Shown in pieces: positions 39,099 through 48,967 of a DNA stretch of 64,000 nucleotides. Under the pieces are notes generated by a model. It saw only the letters and a program-made list of their open reading frames with translations. It was not told where the DNA came from and did not search any database. The DNA comes from DASRWI01 sp035654655. Lineage in GTDB: Bacteria; Bacteroidota; Ignavibacteria; Ignavibacteriales; Ignavibacteriaceae. Position 1 is the stretch's first letter. The number at the start of each line of letters is the position of its first letter. The stretch covers positions 95,087 to 159,086 of the forward strand of contig DASRWI010000026.1 of NCBI GenBank assembly GCA_035654655.1, in the 5' to 3' direction. Both the position numbers and the translations under genes were made by a program.

Positions 39099-41908
39099 AA
39101 ATGAAATACATTTTTTTATTTTTTATTCTACTAATTCCTGGATTAATTTTAGCTCAGGGCAAAGGCACTATTAATGGTAAAATTGTTGATGCCAAAACAG
39201 GTGAAGCTTTACCAGGTGTTAACGTTATTGTTAAAGGTACATATTATGGTGCTTCTTCTGATAGTAAGGGAAATTTCAAAATAATTAATGTTTCTCCCGG
39301 TAACTATACTATTGAAGTATCTTTTATTGGTTATAAAACTGTACAGTTTACAGGTATTGAAATTGAAGCAGGCAGAACAAAAAACCTTGATGTATCTTTA
39401 GATGAATCTGCGTTAACAATTGAACAGGATATTGTTATTGTAGGTGATAAGCCTATGATGGATGTTGAAGATACACAAAGTAAACATTCAATATCAAAAG
39501 AAGACCTTGATGCTGCATTAGTTGAAAATATTGGTGATATTGTTACTCAGCAGGCAGGTGTGGTTCAATCAGATAATTCAATTCATATTAGAGGCGGACG
39601 TTCCTACGAAAATGCCTTCTTATTGGATGGTGTTTCTGTACAAGATCCATTAGCTGGTACCGGTTTTGGTCTTCAGCTAAGTGCAAGTGCTATTGAAGAA
39701 ATTGAAGTAATTACCGGAGGTTACAATGCTGAATATGGTCAGGCGACTTCTGGTGTTGTTAATGTTAAGACAAGAGAAGGCGGATTAAATTACAATGGCT
39801 ATGTTTCTTACAAGAGAGATAACTTAGGGGAAAGAACTTCATATAATATTTTTAATATTGATATTCTTGAAGCGAACTTCAGCGGTCCTGAACCATTTAC
39901 TGAGTACTTCTTACCCGCATTAGGAATTGATATTCCCGGGGATATTACCTTCTTCGGTAATGCATATTTTGGAGTAAGTGATGGTATTACCCAAGGTTAT
40001 AATAAGAGCACTGCAAAGCAATTAATATCTTCAACTTTTTATGGAAGCAGATTTGCTCCAAGAGCAGAGAACAGTGGTTTTTGGTTAGGGAAAATTACCT
40101 ATAAATATTCTCCAACTTTGAAGTTTTCTTATTCTTTTAATCAATCTGTAAATATTAATCAAAATTCACAATCATTACAATCTAATCTTGAATATGTTGA
40201 GCCAAGTCCTGGTTATCAATATGAATTTCAAAACATTCTTGATTTAGCGAACACTTTTACTCATATAAATAAATATCATACATTGGGCGTAACTCATACT
40301 TTGAATTCAAGTACATTCTATGATTTTAAGATAAGTAACTTTTATACAAATCTAAGAGCTGATGCTAATGGAAGAAATTGGAATCAATATACTGAGCCAA
40401 AAGACATTACAAACTTTCCAATTCAATATTACAACTTAGATAGAGATACTATTAGAGTAATTCCCGGTGATGGTTTCTGGGATGTTGGTAATCCTTATAC
40501 CTGGAGAGACCACTTTGTTCAGGAATTATCTTTAAGAGGAGACTTAACAAGTTTCTTTGATGAAAAGAATAAATTTAAAGCAGGGTTTAACTTCCAATTT
40601 CAGGAAATGCAGGTAATTGATATTTACAAACCTTGGGTTGGTGAATTAGGATTAAACAATGATATTTATAAAGTCTATCCTGCATTAGGTTCCTTCTATG
40701 CACAAGATAATATCAACTTCAGTGGTATGATATTAAACTTTGGTTTAAGATTAGATTACTGGTTCCCGGGAAAATATGTTGATGATGCAGTTGATAATCC
40801 TGCAGTAATTACAATTCCTGATCAAACAAGAGAAGATTACAAAAATGATTCTTACAAATTATATGGTAATAGAAGATTTAAAGCAAGATTGAGTCCTCGA
40901 ATTGGAATTTCACATCCGGTTTCTGATAATCAAATTTTATTTTTCTCATATGGACATTTCAGCAAATGGCCAAAACCTCAATTTGTTTATGCTAAATTGG
41001 ATCCATTGAATGCCCAATCATCATTCCAGAAGTTTGGAAATCCAAACCTTAATCCTGAAACAACTGTTGCTTATGAATTAGGTTTGAAGAATCAATTCTC
41101 TCAAAATGATGTATTAACAGTAACTGCGTATTACAAGGATATATTTGATTATGTAAGTACCCGTACTGCAAAAATTACTTCTGCAAGATTCGCTACTCAA
41201 AGTTTTGTTACTTATGTAAATTCTGATTATGCAAGGTCAAGAGGTTTAGAATTAGAATATAAAAAGAGAATTGGTAAATGGTTTACCGGAAGTGCATCAT
41301 TCACTTACGCCATTGTAACTGGTAAAAGTTCATCAGCTGATGAAGGAATACTTGTACTAAGAGGTGATTTGGATGAATCAATTAAAGAAGAATATCTATC
41401 CTGGGACAGACCATTATCAGCATCCTTAACAACAAATTTCTATGTTGAAAAAGGTGAAGCTTTGTTCGGATTTGGTGAAGGCATTCTTGATGATTATAAT
41501 ATTTATTTAAGATTCTTCTTCCAATCAGGTAAAAGATATACTCCAGCAGTATTTACAAAAAGTTATGGACCTGACGGGAGACCTGAGTATGAAACTATTA
41601 GAACAGACAGAAACAACAAGATTGGTCAAAATTGGTTTTGGCTGGATGTAAACTTTGAAAAGTATTTTACAATAAACAATTTGAAGTTTTCTGTATTTGC
41701 AGAAATGAATAATATCTTAGATATAAAGAACTCTGCAATAATTAATCCGGTGACTGGGAAGGCTTACGAATATGGTGACCCGACTCCGAACTCCTGGAAT
41801 GATCCAATGTACCCTGATTTGCAGGCACCATTAAATCCTTATCCATTTAATCCTGCAAGATATTTAACTAGAAGAAACATAAAGTTTGGAATTAGCTTAA
41901 GATTTTAA
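39095..41908 (+). CDS. TonB-dependent receptor with carboxypeptidase-like N-terminal domain
   Basis: A 937-residue outer membrane receptor. A signal peptide (about 1-21, ends ILAQG) is followed by a carboxypeptidase-regulatory-like domain (GTINGKIVDAKTGEALPGVNV ...), a plug domain (about 125-230; IHIRGGRSYENAFLLDGVSV, YGQATSGVVNVKTREGG) and a 22-strand-type barrel to the C-terminal F (KFGISLRF). No SusD partner is adjacent. It overlaps the upstream lipoprotein and is three bases before the PorV/PorQ-like gene. The transported ligand is unknown. Confidence 0.9.
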   Translation: MKMKYIFLFFILLIPGLILAQGKGTINGKIVDAKTGEALPGVNVIVKGTYYGASSDSKGNFKIINVSPGNYTIEVSFIGYKTVQFTGIEIEAGRTKNLDVSLDESALTIEQDIVIVGDKPMMDVEDTQSKHSISKEDLDAALVENIGDIVTQQAGVVQSDNSIHIRGGRSYENAFLLDGVSVQDPLAGTGFGLQLSASAIEEIEVITGGYNAEYGQATSGVVNVKTREGGLNYNGYVSYKRDNLGERTSYNIFNIDILEANFSGPEPFTEYFLPALGIDIPGDITFFGNAYFGVSDGITQGYNKSTAKQLISSTFYGSRFAPRAENSGFWLGKITYKYSPTLKFSYSFNQSVNINQNSQSLQSNLEYVEPSPGYQYEFQNILDLANTFTHINKYHTLGVTHTLNSSTFYDFKISNFYTNLRADANGRNWNQYTEPKDITNFPIQYYNLDRDTIRVIPGDGFWDVGNPYTWRDHFVQELSLRGDLTSFFDEKNKFKAGFNFQFQEMQVIDIYKPWVGELGLNNDIYKVYPALGSFYAQDNINFSGMILNFGLRLDYWFPGKYVDDAVDNPAVITIPDQTREDYKNDSYKLYGNRRFKARLSPRIGISHPVSDNQILFFSYGHFSKWPKPQFVYAKLDPLNAQSSFQKFGNPNLNPETTVAYELGLKNQFSQNDVLTVTAYYKDIFDYVSTRTAKITSARFATQSFVTYVNSDYARSRGLELEYKKRIGKWFTGSASFTYAIVTGKSSSADEGILVLRGDLDESIKEEYLSWDRPLSASLTTNFYVEKGEALFGFGEGILDDYNIYLRFFFQSGKRYTPAVFTKSYGPDGRPEYETIRTDRNNKIGQNWFWLDVNFEKYFTINNLKFSVFAEMNNILDIKNSAIINPVTGKAYEYGDPTPNSWNDPMYPDLQAPLNPYPFNPARYLTRRNIKFGISLRF

Positions 41909-41911
41909 TTT

Positions 41912-42889
41912 ATGAAAAAAACATTATTCTTATTACTTATATCATTTTTAATTAAAGAAGCCAATGCTCAGATATTTCCTGTATTAGGAGGGCAAAGAGC
42001 AGGTATTTCGACAGCTCAGTTTTTAAAAATTGGAGTCGGAGGAAGAGCTTCAGCATTAGGTGATGCATTTGTTGCAGTTGCAAATGATGCTTCTTCATTA
42101 TACTGGAACCCTGCAGGACTTGTTCAATTTGAAAAGAACCAAATCTTGTTTTCGCATAATAACTGGGTTGTAGATATTACTCATGACTTCCTTGGAGCTG
42201 TTTATCATCTTGATGAAGCGAATGCTTTTGGTGTATCAGTAACATCTCTTGGAACAAAGGATATGGCTGTTACAACTGAATTTGCTCCATTCGGAACAGG
42301 CGAGTATTTCAGCTATAGAGATTTAGCTATTGCTCTTACTTATTCAAGAAGAATGACAGAACAGTTTTCATTTGGTGGAACTATCAGGTACATCGATGAA
42401 ACTATGGATAAGTTGAAAATGAGAGGTGTAATGATAGACCTTGGTACTCTGTACTGGACAGGCTTGGGTACAACAAGATTTGCTGTTACAGTTTCCAACT
42501 TTGGTAACCAGATTGCACCTGACGGAAAAGTTGTATTAGTTGGAAAAAGAGAAAAATCAGATTGGCAGTCATTTTCACCTCCAACAATTTTTAGAATCGG
42601 GTTTGCATTTGAACCAATTTATACTGAAGAACATATGCTTACTACATCATTGCAGTTAAACCATCCAAATGATAATAGTGAAAACGTTTCAACAGGTTTA
42701 GAATATTCCTGGAGAAAAATTTTATATGTAAGAGGTGGTTATAAGTTTAACGTAGAAGAGCAGGATTATTCTTTTGGATTTGGTTTAAATCTTCCAATAA
42801 GTTTTGCAGACTTTAATTTAGATTATGCCTATTCTAATTTTGAAAAATTAGGCTCAGCTCATAGATTCTCAATTATATTAGGATTATAA
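41912..42889 (+). CDS. PorV/PorQ-family outer membrane protein
   Basis: A 325-residue barrel protein with a signal peptide (ends ANAQI). The conserved N-terminal region AQFLKIGVGGRASALGDAFVA followed by DASSLYWNPAGL is typical of PorV/PorQ and UPF0164 proteins. PorV shuttles T9SS cargo and PorQ helps attach it, so this copy could serve the many T9SS proteins encoded nearby. Whether it is PorV itself or a related paralog cannot be told. It is in a tight run with the TonB receptor (three bases) and the NHL lipoprotein (no gap). Confidence 0.85.
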   Translation: MKKTLFLLLISFLIKEANAQIFPVLGGQRAGISTAQFLKIGVGGRASALGDAFVAVANDASSLYWNPAGLVQFEKNQILFSHNNWVVDITHDFLGAVYHLDEANAFGVSVTSLGTKDMAVTTEFAPFGTGEYFSYRDLAIALTYSRRMTEQFSFGGTIRYIDETMDKLKMRGVMIDLGTLYWTGLGTTRFAVTVSNFGNQIAPDGKVVLVGKREKSDWQSFSPPTIFRIGFAFEPIYTEEHMLTTSLQLNHPNDNSENVSTGLEYSWRKILYVRGGYKFNVEEQDYSFGFGLNLPISFADFNLDYAYSNFEKLGSAHRFSIILGL

Positions 42890-43960
42890 ATGAAATTAAG
42901 AATATTAACATTATCATTTATTCTATTAGCATTCATAGCAGGGTGTTCAGAAAAGTTTGATATTACACAGTTTAAAACTGATGAAAATAATGCTAATGTA
43001 GGTGGAGATACAGTTTACATTCAGTTAAATCCTACTTGGGAAGGTTTTAATAATCCTCAGGATTTACTTATTGGTAAAGAACCTTTCTTGTATGTTGCGG
43101 ATACAGATAACGACAGAATTGTAATGATGAATCTTGATGGTAAGGTACTTGGATATCGAAGCATTAAAAAACCTATTGCTATTACTCAGGATTATAAATT
43201 AAATTTAATTGTTTGTGCGGAGTTTGATACTCTTATAAATGGAGTAACAAAAACTTATTCAGCAGTTTATAAATTAAATATGGTTGCAGCTAATCATAAT
43301 ATTGATGCGGCACCTATAAAAATGATATTACCAAGACCATCAGACTTAAGTGCACCTGAAAGAAAATATACAGGTGTTACTGCATTTTATGATAATTCAT
43401 TTTATGTAAGCAGATTTGGTCCTAATAACACGAGTTTTATTGACCCCGATAACTCTATTTTAGTTTTCAACGTTATTGATAATAAAGATAGTTTGGTTGG
43501 AAAAGTATCATTGCTTGAACCATTAGGCACAGGTTTAAGTTCAGCAAACAATATCACTTCATTAACATCATTCTCAAGAAAAAACATTGATATAATTGCA
43601 ACTTATAAAGGGAATAATAGCTTTAAGGTTCAATGGTTGACATTCATTTCAACAAATGAAAAATCTGCTTATGAAAGTAAATTGTCACCAGTTAATGCTG
43701 AGATGATGATTCCAAATAGATTTTCTCAACCTGAAGGAACTTGTATTGATAATTCGGGAAATATTTTTGTTGCAGATGCAGGTAAAGATTCAATTTTTAA
43801 GTTTAATGCAAGAGGAGAACAGCTTCAATCAATTGCAGGTGATGATGCATTAAAACTTAAATCACCATATGCAGTAGGTTTTTTTGATAAGACCATTTAT
43901 GTGGCGGATACTAAAAACAATAGGATTGTTAGATTCATTTTATCAACTGATATAAGATAG
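42890..43960 (+). CDS. NHL-repeat beta-propeller lipoprotein
   Basis: A 356-residue lipoprotein with lipobox IAGC (cysteine 19). The body has NHL-like propeller repeats: FNNPQDLLIGKEPFLYVADTDNDRIVMMN near the N terminus, and PEGTCIDNSGNIFVADAGKDSIFKFNARG and SPYAVGFFDKTIYVADTKNNRIVRF near the C terminus. Such proteins are usually binding or scaffold proteins. The start immediately follows the PorV/PorQ-like gene stop, and the PLD-type gene begins four bases after its own stop, so all three are one unit. Confidence 0.82.
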   Translation: MKLRILTLSFILLAFIAGCSEKFDITQFKTDENNANVGGDTVYIQLNPTWEGFNNPQDLLIGKEPFLYVADTDNDRIVMMNLDGKVLGYRSIKKPIAITQDYKLNLIVCAEFDTLINGVTKTYSAVYKLNMVAANHNIDAAPIKMILPRPSDLSAPERKYTGVTAFYDNSFYVSRFGPNNTSFIDPDNSILVFNVIDNKDSLVGKVSLLEPLGTGLSSANNITSLTSFSRKNIDIIATYKGNNSFKVQWLTFISTNEKSAYESKLSPVNAEMMIPNRFSQPEGTCIDNSGNIFVADAGKDSIFKFNARGEQLQSIAGDDALKLKSPYAVGFFDKTIYVADTKNNRIVRFILSTDIR

Positions 43961-43964
43961 ATTT

Positions 43965-46286
43965 ATGAAGTTAGTTTGCACCCTTAGCTTATTTGTAATA
44001 TCCTTAAGCATTAATTTATTTTCACAAACGCTTGAACCAATAATCAATACCAGATATAATGATGCTAATGGTGTTCCTGTAGATACAGGAAAAATATTTA
44101 AACTTACAGGGATTGTTACTGCCGGTAGTCAATTTGGTAATGCAGGACCGGGTGCAATTCAGGATTTAACTGCAGGTGTTTCTGTTTATGGAAGTTCATT
44201 TGCAAATGCAGTGTCCATAGGTGATTCTGTAACCATTACAGGGACGTTAAGTCAATACAGCGGATTAACTCAAATAGATTTTTCAAAACCTGGAGGCTCT
44301 GTTGTTAAACATTCTTCAGGAAATATTATTGAACCTGAACTTGTTTCTTTAGCACAAATAAAAAATCAATTATGGAATGGCATTGAAGAAATTGAAGGAA
44401 AACTTGTAAGGATTAACAATGTTACTATTTCCGGTACAGGTAATTTTGCAAGCGGAACCAATTATTCAATTACCGATACTTCAGGAATATTAACAAGCGG
44501 ATTAAGAATTGATAATAATGTAACAACAATAATTGGAAGTGCTATTCCATCCGGTCAGGTTGATATTATCGGAATAGTTGCTCAGTATAAATATTCGGCT
44601 CCTTACAATTCAGGCTATCAGATTCAGCCAAGATATATTTCGGATATAGTTTATGATAGTAGTCCGATAATTCTTAATCCAATTATGGCTGCAAACATTG
44701 ATACCACATCTTTTTCAGTATTTTTTAATACTGCAAGAAATGGTAATGCAATGGTGAAATATGGTTTAACACAAGATCTTGAGTTGGATTCTGTTGTAGT
44801 AAATGAAGATACTACAGTTCACCAGGTTAATTTATCCGGATTAACACCTTCAACAACCTATTACTTTAAAGCTTTTTCTTCGAATGAATTTGGTACAAGC
44901 TCAAGTTCAATTCAAATGGTTACTACTGCAACTCAGGATACTTCAATAGGTAAAATTAATGTTTATTTCAATTTTTCTGTAGATACAACCATAGCGTTAC
45001 CTGATAATAAAGCAAATGGTAATGTTCCTTTTGAAAATAAATTAATTGAAAGAATAAACTCTGCAAGGTATTCAATTGACTTAGCTTTATATAGTTTTTT
45101 CGGAATGCCTTATGTTGCTGATGCTATTGTTCTTGCTAAGAATAGAGGAGTAAAAGTTAGAGTAGTTTATGATTATAGGGATGGGAATGTTCCACAGAAT
45201 AGTATGCAGACATTATTAAATGCTGGTATTAAGATGAGCAGAAGACCTAATATAAATGGTATAATGCATAATAAATTTTTTGTTATAGATGCAAGAGATA
45301 CTATTCCATCAAATGATTGGGTTTGGACAGGCTCGTGGAATGTAACCTCAACGGAACTTGGATGGAAAAATAATGTAGTGGAGATAAATGATCCTGCATT
45401 AGCTCAAGCTTATACAAAAGAATTTGAAGAAATGTGGGGAAGCAATACAGAAGACCCAAATTCAACTAATGCAAAATTTGGTCCTTACAAAACTGATAAC
45501 GTAACACATTCCTTTAATATTGGCGGAAGAAGTGTTCAACTATATTTTAGTCCCTCAGACCAAACAGAATCTAAGATTGTTCAAGCTTTAACTACTGCTA
45601 ACAAATCCGTTTATGTATCAATGTATGCATTTACAAGTGATAATTTAGAGCGCACAATTTACAACCGATATCAAATTGGTGCTAATGATGTTAGAGGAGT
45701 AATTGACCAGCAAAATATTACCGGCAGCCAATACAATGATCTTCAATCTTATGGAGATTTGTTTGTTGCACCTGATCCTACGGCTCATCATAAATATGCA
45801 ATTATAGATGCCTTATATGCTGATAGTTATCCAACAGTCATTACAGGTTCACATAACTGGTCAAGAGCAGCTAATGAAGATAATGACGAAAACACTCTTA
45901 TAATTTCTGATTCCAAAATAGCTAATTTGTATTTGCAGGAATTCAAAAAAAGATATAATGAAGCAGGTGGAACAGGGATATTTGTAATTCCTACATCGGT
46001 TAATGAAAACAATATCGCAAAAATAGATTATCAATTATATCAAAATTATCCTAATCCATTTAATCCGGTTACTACAATTAAATTTCAAATACCAACCAGT
46101 CAGTATGTAGATTTATCTATCTATAATATGCTTGGAGAAAAAGTTAAAACACTTTTTAGTGGTTTTACTCAAGCCGGTATAGCATCCATAGATTTTAATG
46201 CAAAAGATTTACCATCCGGAATTTATATTTATCGAATAAAAACTGACAATACTTCCATACAAAAAAAATTAGTGCTGCTAAAATAA
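43965..46286 (+). CDS. Phospholipase-D-type T9SS-sorted protein with OB-fold and Fn3 domains
   Basis: A 773-residue exported enzyme-like protein. After a signal peptide (ends LFSQT) comes an OB-fold-like domain (about 25-225; KIFKLTGIVTAGSQF, SIGDSVTITGTLS), a Fn3-like domain (about 235-325) and a PLD domain. The two HKD motifs are H435-x-K437 (IMHNKFFVID) with WTGSWN, and H608-x-K610 (AHHKYAIID) with TGSHNWSRA. It ends with NYPNPFNPVTTI and KKLVLLK. PLD enzymes of this single-chain type include nucleases and phospholipases; OB-folds of this kind are common in secreted nucleases, so nuclease activity is plausible but not shown. Confidence 0.85.
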   Translation: MKLVCTLSLFVISLSINLFSQTLEPIINTRYNDANGVPVDTGKIFKLTGIVTAGSQFGNAGPGAIQDLTAGVSVYGSSFANAVSIGDSVTITGTLSQYSGLTQIDFSKPGGSVVKHSSGNIIEPELVSLAQIKNQLWNGIEEIEGKLVRINNVTISGTGNFASGTNYSITDTSGILTSGLRIDNNVTTIIGSAIPSGQVDIIGIVAQYKYSAPYNSGYQIQPRYISDIVYDSSPIILNPIMAANIDTTSFSVFFNTARNGNAMVKYGLTQDLELDSVVVNEDTTVHQVNLSGLTPSTTYYFKAFSSNEFGTSSSSIQMVTTATQDTSIGKINVYFNFSVDTTIALPDNKANGNVPFENKLIERINSARYSIDLALYSFFGMPYVADAIVLAKNRGVKVRVVYDYRDGNVPQNSMQTLLNAGIKMSRRPNINGIMHNKFFVIDARDTIPSNDWVWTGSWNVTSTELGWKNNVVEINDPALAQAYTKEFEEMWGSNTEDPNSTNAKFGPYKTDNVTHSFNIGGRSVQLYFSPSDQTESKIVQALTTANKSVYVSMYAFTSDNLERTIYNRYQIGANDVRGVIDQQNITGSQYNDLQSYGDLFVAPDPTAHHKYAIIDALYADSYPTVITGSHNWSRAANEDNDENTLIISDSKIANLYLQEFKKRYNEAGGTGIFVIPTSVNENNIAKIDYQLYQNYPNPFNPVTTIKFQIPTSQYVDLSIYNMLGEKVKTLFSGFTQAGIASIDFNAKDLPSGIYIYRIKTDNTSIQKKLVLLK

Positions 46287-46294
46287 AAACAAAA

Positions 46295-46302
46295 TAAATT
46301 TG
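46295..46302 (+). promoter_or_regulatory. Candidate -7 element before the histidine kinase gene
   Basis: TAAATTTG matches the Bacteroidota -7 consensus TAnnTTTG exactly and lies 57 bases before the kinase start, just after the PLD gene. No clear TTTG -33 partner was seen, so the call is weak. Confidence 0.35.
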
Positions 46303-46358
46303 CTTTTATTAATTCTGCTTCTTATTTTTTAATAAACAAAAAATAGGGAACAGGTATT

Positions 46359-47498
46359 ATGGGGGCAGTATACAAAAGTTCTTTTGATAATTATTCTTTA
46401 AATCATAAAGGACTAAGGTTTGCCGATTCTAATGAAGAAATAATTTCGGTAGATAGCAAAAAGGGAATTTTAGTTATTACAACCGATGGTAAATTAATTT
46501 TTGCCAATAATTATTTTTATAATATTGCAGGGTTATCTTCAGCTAAAATAAGCTCTGAGGATACATTTCTGAAATATTTCCAGGATAGTAGTACTAATAA
46601 CCGCCTTTTCCTTTCTTTATTAAAAAAAGAAATATCTAATTATGTTATAGAGAAAAAAATCTTACTTGAAGATGGGAAAGAGTTATTACTAAGAATTGAT
46701 GTATCACTTATTAGTAATCTTAACAACTCTCCTAACCTCATTTTAGGTATTATCAGGGAAATGTCAGAAAAAGTTTTTACAGTAATTAATGAAATCCCTC
46801 CAGCCCATTTAGATATTAAAAGTGAAGAAATTAAAAAGGATGATTCATTATTCGAATTAGGTAAAACTATTAGTTTTATTACTCATCAATTCAAGTCAGC
46901 TTTAACTTCAATAAAAATGAACATGGATATGTTTGTTAGCAGTAAAAAGTTAAATGATGAAGATAGTTATTCATTTGGAATAATGAGTAAGGAGATAAAT
47001 AGATTAAATAAGATGATTAAAGAGATCCTTCAGTTTTCTAAACAATCTGAAACTCTTTTCGTTAAATTAGATTTGTTTCAAATAATAAATCATATTGAAG
47101 AATTATTCCGTCCCTTATTAAAAACTAAGAACATTCAATTTAAAAACTTAACAAAGAATATATATTTAAAAGGAGATTTATTTAATATACAATCTCTCTT
47201 TATGCACTTAATAGAAAATTCTATTGAAGCTGTTCCAAAAAATGGTATCATTGAAGTAAGTGGTTCTATTGATTTAGAAAATAAAGTTGCATTGATATTG
47301 ATAAAGGATAATGGTAAGGGAGTTCAGCAAAAAGAAAAAATATTTGAACCTTTTCATACTACCAAATCCACTGGGACTGGTTTGGGATTGTCAATAGCAA
47401 AGAAAATTGTAAAGCAACATGATGGATTTATTACTTTAATATCTTCCAAGTCATGGGAGACCATTTTCCAACTAATTTTACCTTTATGGAATGAGTAA
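46359..47498 (+). CDS. PAS-domain sensor histidine kinase
   Basis: A 379-residue kinase without membrane segments or a signal peptide, so it is cytoplasmic. A PAS-like domain covers about residues 24-140 (GILVITTDGKLIFANNYF, then LILGIIREMSEK). The dimerisation/phosphotransfer H box is FITHQFKSALTSIKM with H176. The ATPase domain has NSIEAVPKNG (N box), DNGKGVQQKE and the G box FHTTKSTGTGLGLSIAKKIV. Its stop overlaps the start of the NtrC-type regulator by one base (TAATG), so the two form a two-component pair. The signal is unknown. Confidence 0.92.
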   Translation: MGAVYKSSFDNYSLNHKGLRFADSNEEIISVDSKKGILVITTDGKLIFANNYFYNIAGLSSAKISSEDTFLKYFQDSSTNNRLFLSLLKKEISNYVIEKKILLEDGKELLLRIDVSLISNLNNSPNLILGIIREMSEKVFTVINEIPPAHLDIKSEEIKKDDSLFELGKTISFITHQFKSALTSIKMNMDMFVSSKKLNDEDSYSFGIMSKEINRLNKMIKEILQFSKQSETLFVKLDLFQIINHIEELFRPLLKTKNIQFKNLTKNIYLKGDLFNIQSLFMHLIENSIEAVPKNGIIEVSGSIDLENKVALILIKDNGKGVQQKEKIFEPFHTTKSTGTGLGLSIAKKIVKQHDGFITLISSKSWETIFQLILPLWNE

Positions 47499-48850
47499 TG
47501 GAAAAAATTCTTGTTGTTGATGACGATGATGCTGTTCGGGAAACCCTTCATGTTTATTTAAAGAGGATGAGGTTCAATGTTATAACTGCTGATAATGGTG
47601 AAGCAGCTTATAAATTAATGCTAAAAGAAAATCCAGACCTGATTATTAGCGACATTAAAATGCCTAAAATGAATGGATTAGAACTATTAACGAAGGTTAA
47701 AGAGTTAAATATGAATATTCCATTTGTTTTAATAACCGGTTACGAAGACATATCTACAACTATAAAGGCTATGCAGTTAGGAGCGTACGACTACATTGAA
47801 AAACCTTTAGACACTGAAAAATTCAAAATTGCTGTTGAACGTGCTATAAATTCAAAAAAATTAAGTGATAGATTAGAAATTTCTATAATGGAAGATTCTG
47901 ATGGATATGATATAAATAATAATGGTTTCCTGGCTAAAACTTCTATGATGAAAGAAGTTGTAAAAAAAATTGGCCAGGTCTCTATGAATAAAGTTAATGT
48001 TCTTATCCAGGGAGAAAGTGGAACCGGTAAAGAGCTAATTGCAAAGATTATTCATTATAGCGGCATCAATAAAGAGCATCCTTTTATAGCTGTTAATTGC
48101 TCAGCTTTATCAGAAAGTTTATTAGAAAGTGAGTTATTTGGGCATGTAACAGGGTCTTTTACCGGTGCAGTAAAGGATAAAAAAGGAAAATTTGAACTTG
48201 CAGGTGAAGGTACAATTTTTCTTGATGAAATTTCTGAAATATCCATTGAATTACAGGTTAAGTTACTTAGAGTAATTCAAGAACGTGAATTTGAAAAAGT
48301 TGGTGGTGAGCAAAGTATACCTATGAAAGCCAGGATTATAGCTGCGACCAATAGAAACCTCGAAGAATTGGTTAATAACGGAAAGTTCAGACAAGACTTA
48401 TATTACAGACTTAAAGTATTTTCAATTGATGTACCTCCATTAAGAGAAAGAAAGGAAGCCATTCCTGATTTAGTGTTATTTCTTCTTAAAAAGATTAACT
48501 TCCAACTTCATAAAAGTGTAAATAAAGTTCCATTTGAAGTAATGGAAATTCTTCAACAGTACGATTGGATTGGGAATGTAAGAGAACTTGAAAATGTTTT
48601 ATTACAAGCAGTAGTTTTATCAAAAGGGGATGTGCTTGAAAAAGAAAATCTTCTTATTAGGAATAACTCGATAATTACTGAAGAAGAAGATTTTAATAAT
48701 TACTCTCTTGCTGAAATGGAAAAGAGACATATTTCAAATGTTTTGACCAAACATAAATGGGATAAAAATAAAGCTGCAAAGCAATTAAAAATATCTTTAC
48801 CTACTTTATATAATAAAATATCTACCTACAAATTAAAAAAGAGTAATTAA
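47498..48850 (+). CDS. NtrC-family sigma-54-dependent response regulator
   Basis: A 450-residue transcription activator. The receiver domain has D52 as phosphoacceptor (ISDIKMPKMNG) and K102-type conserved lysine in YDYIEKPL. The AAA+ domain has Walker A GESGTGKE (172-179), a GAFTGA-type loop that reads GSFTGA (219-224), and Walker B GTIFLDEIS. A Fis-type helix-turn-helix ends the protein (MEKRHISNVLTKHKWDKNKAAKQLKISLPTLYNKI). It is a partner of the upstream PAS kinase. Candidate -24/-12 promoters occur downstream before cheW and before the cohesin-like genes. Confidence 0.93.
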   Translation: MEKILVVDDDDAVRETLHVYLKRMRFNVITADNGEAAYKLMLKENPDLIISDIKMPKMNGLELLTKVKELNMNIPFVLITGYEDISTTIKAMQLGAYDYIEKPLDTEKFKIAVERAINSKKLSDRLEISIMEDSDGYDINNNGFLAKTSMMKEVVKKIGQVSMNKVNVLIQGESGTGKELIAKIIHYSGINKEHPFIAVNCSALSESLLESELFGHVTGSFTGAVKDKKGKFELAGEGTIFLDEISEISIELQVKLLRVIQEREFEKVGGEQSIPMKARIIAATNRNLEELVNNGKFRQDLYYRLKVFSIDVPPLRERKEAIPDLVLFLLKKINFQLHKSVNKVPFEVMEILQQYDWIGNVRELENVLLQAVVLSKGDVLEKENLLIRNNSIITEEEDFNNYSLAEMEKRHISNVLTKHKWDKNKAAKQLKISLPTLYNKISTYKLKKSN

Positions 48851-48895
48851 AAAACTTTAAATATTTTAAATATATTATAAAATTTTTGAAGGTAT

Positions 48896-48929
48896 ATGGG
48901 TTTTATTTCTAATAAAACCCATTTTTTTT
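48896..48929 (+). terminator. Rho-independent terminator after the response regulator
   Basis: A perfect 12-bp stem, ATGGGTTTTATT (48896-48907) and AATAAAACCCAT (48911-48922), with a TCT loop and a seven-T tract. It ends the kinase/regulator unit, which makes the following cheW-like gene likely to use its own promoter. Confidence 0.9.
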
Positions 48930-48931
48930 AT

Positions 48932-48946
48932 TGGCATTCTTGTTGG
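48932..48946 (+). promoter_or_regulatory. Candidate sigma-54 (-24/-12) promoter before the CheW-like gene
   Basis: TGGCAT-N5-TTGG (48932-48946) resembles TGGCAC-N5-TTGC with GG and the second element ten bases apart, but the -12 position reads GG rather than GC. It lies right after the regulator's terminator and 22 bases before the CheW-like start, close to a sigma-54 activator gene. It overlaps nothing coding. Confidence 0.35.
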
Positions 48947-48967
48947 AGATAAATATTTGAAATATAA

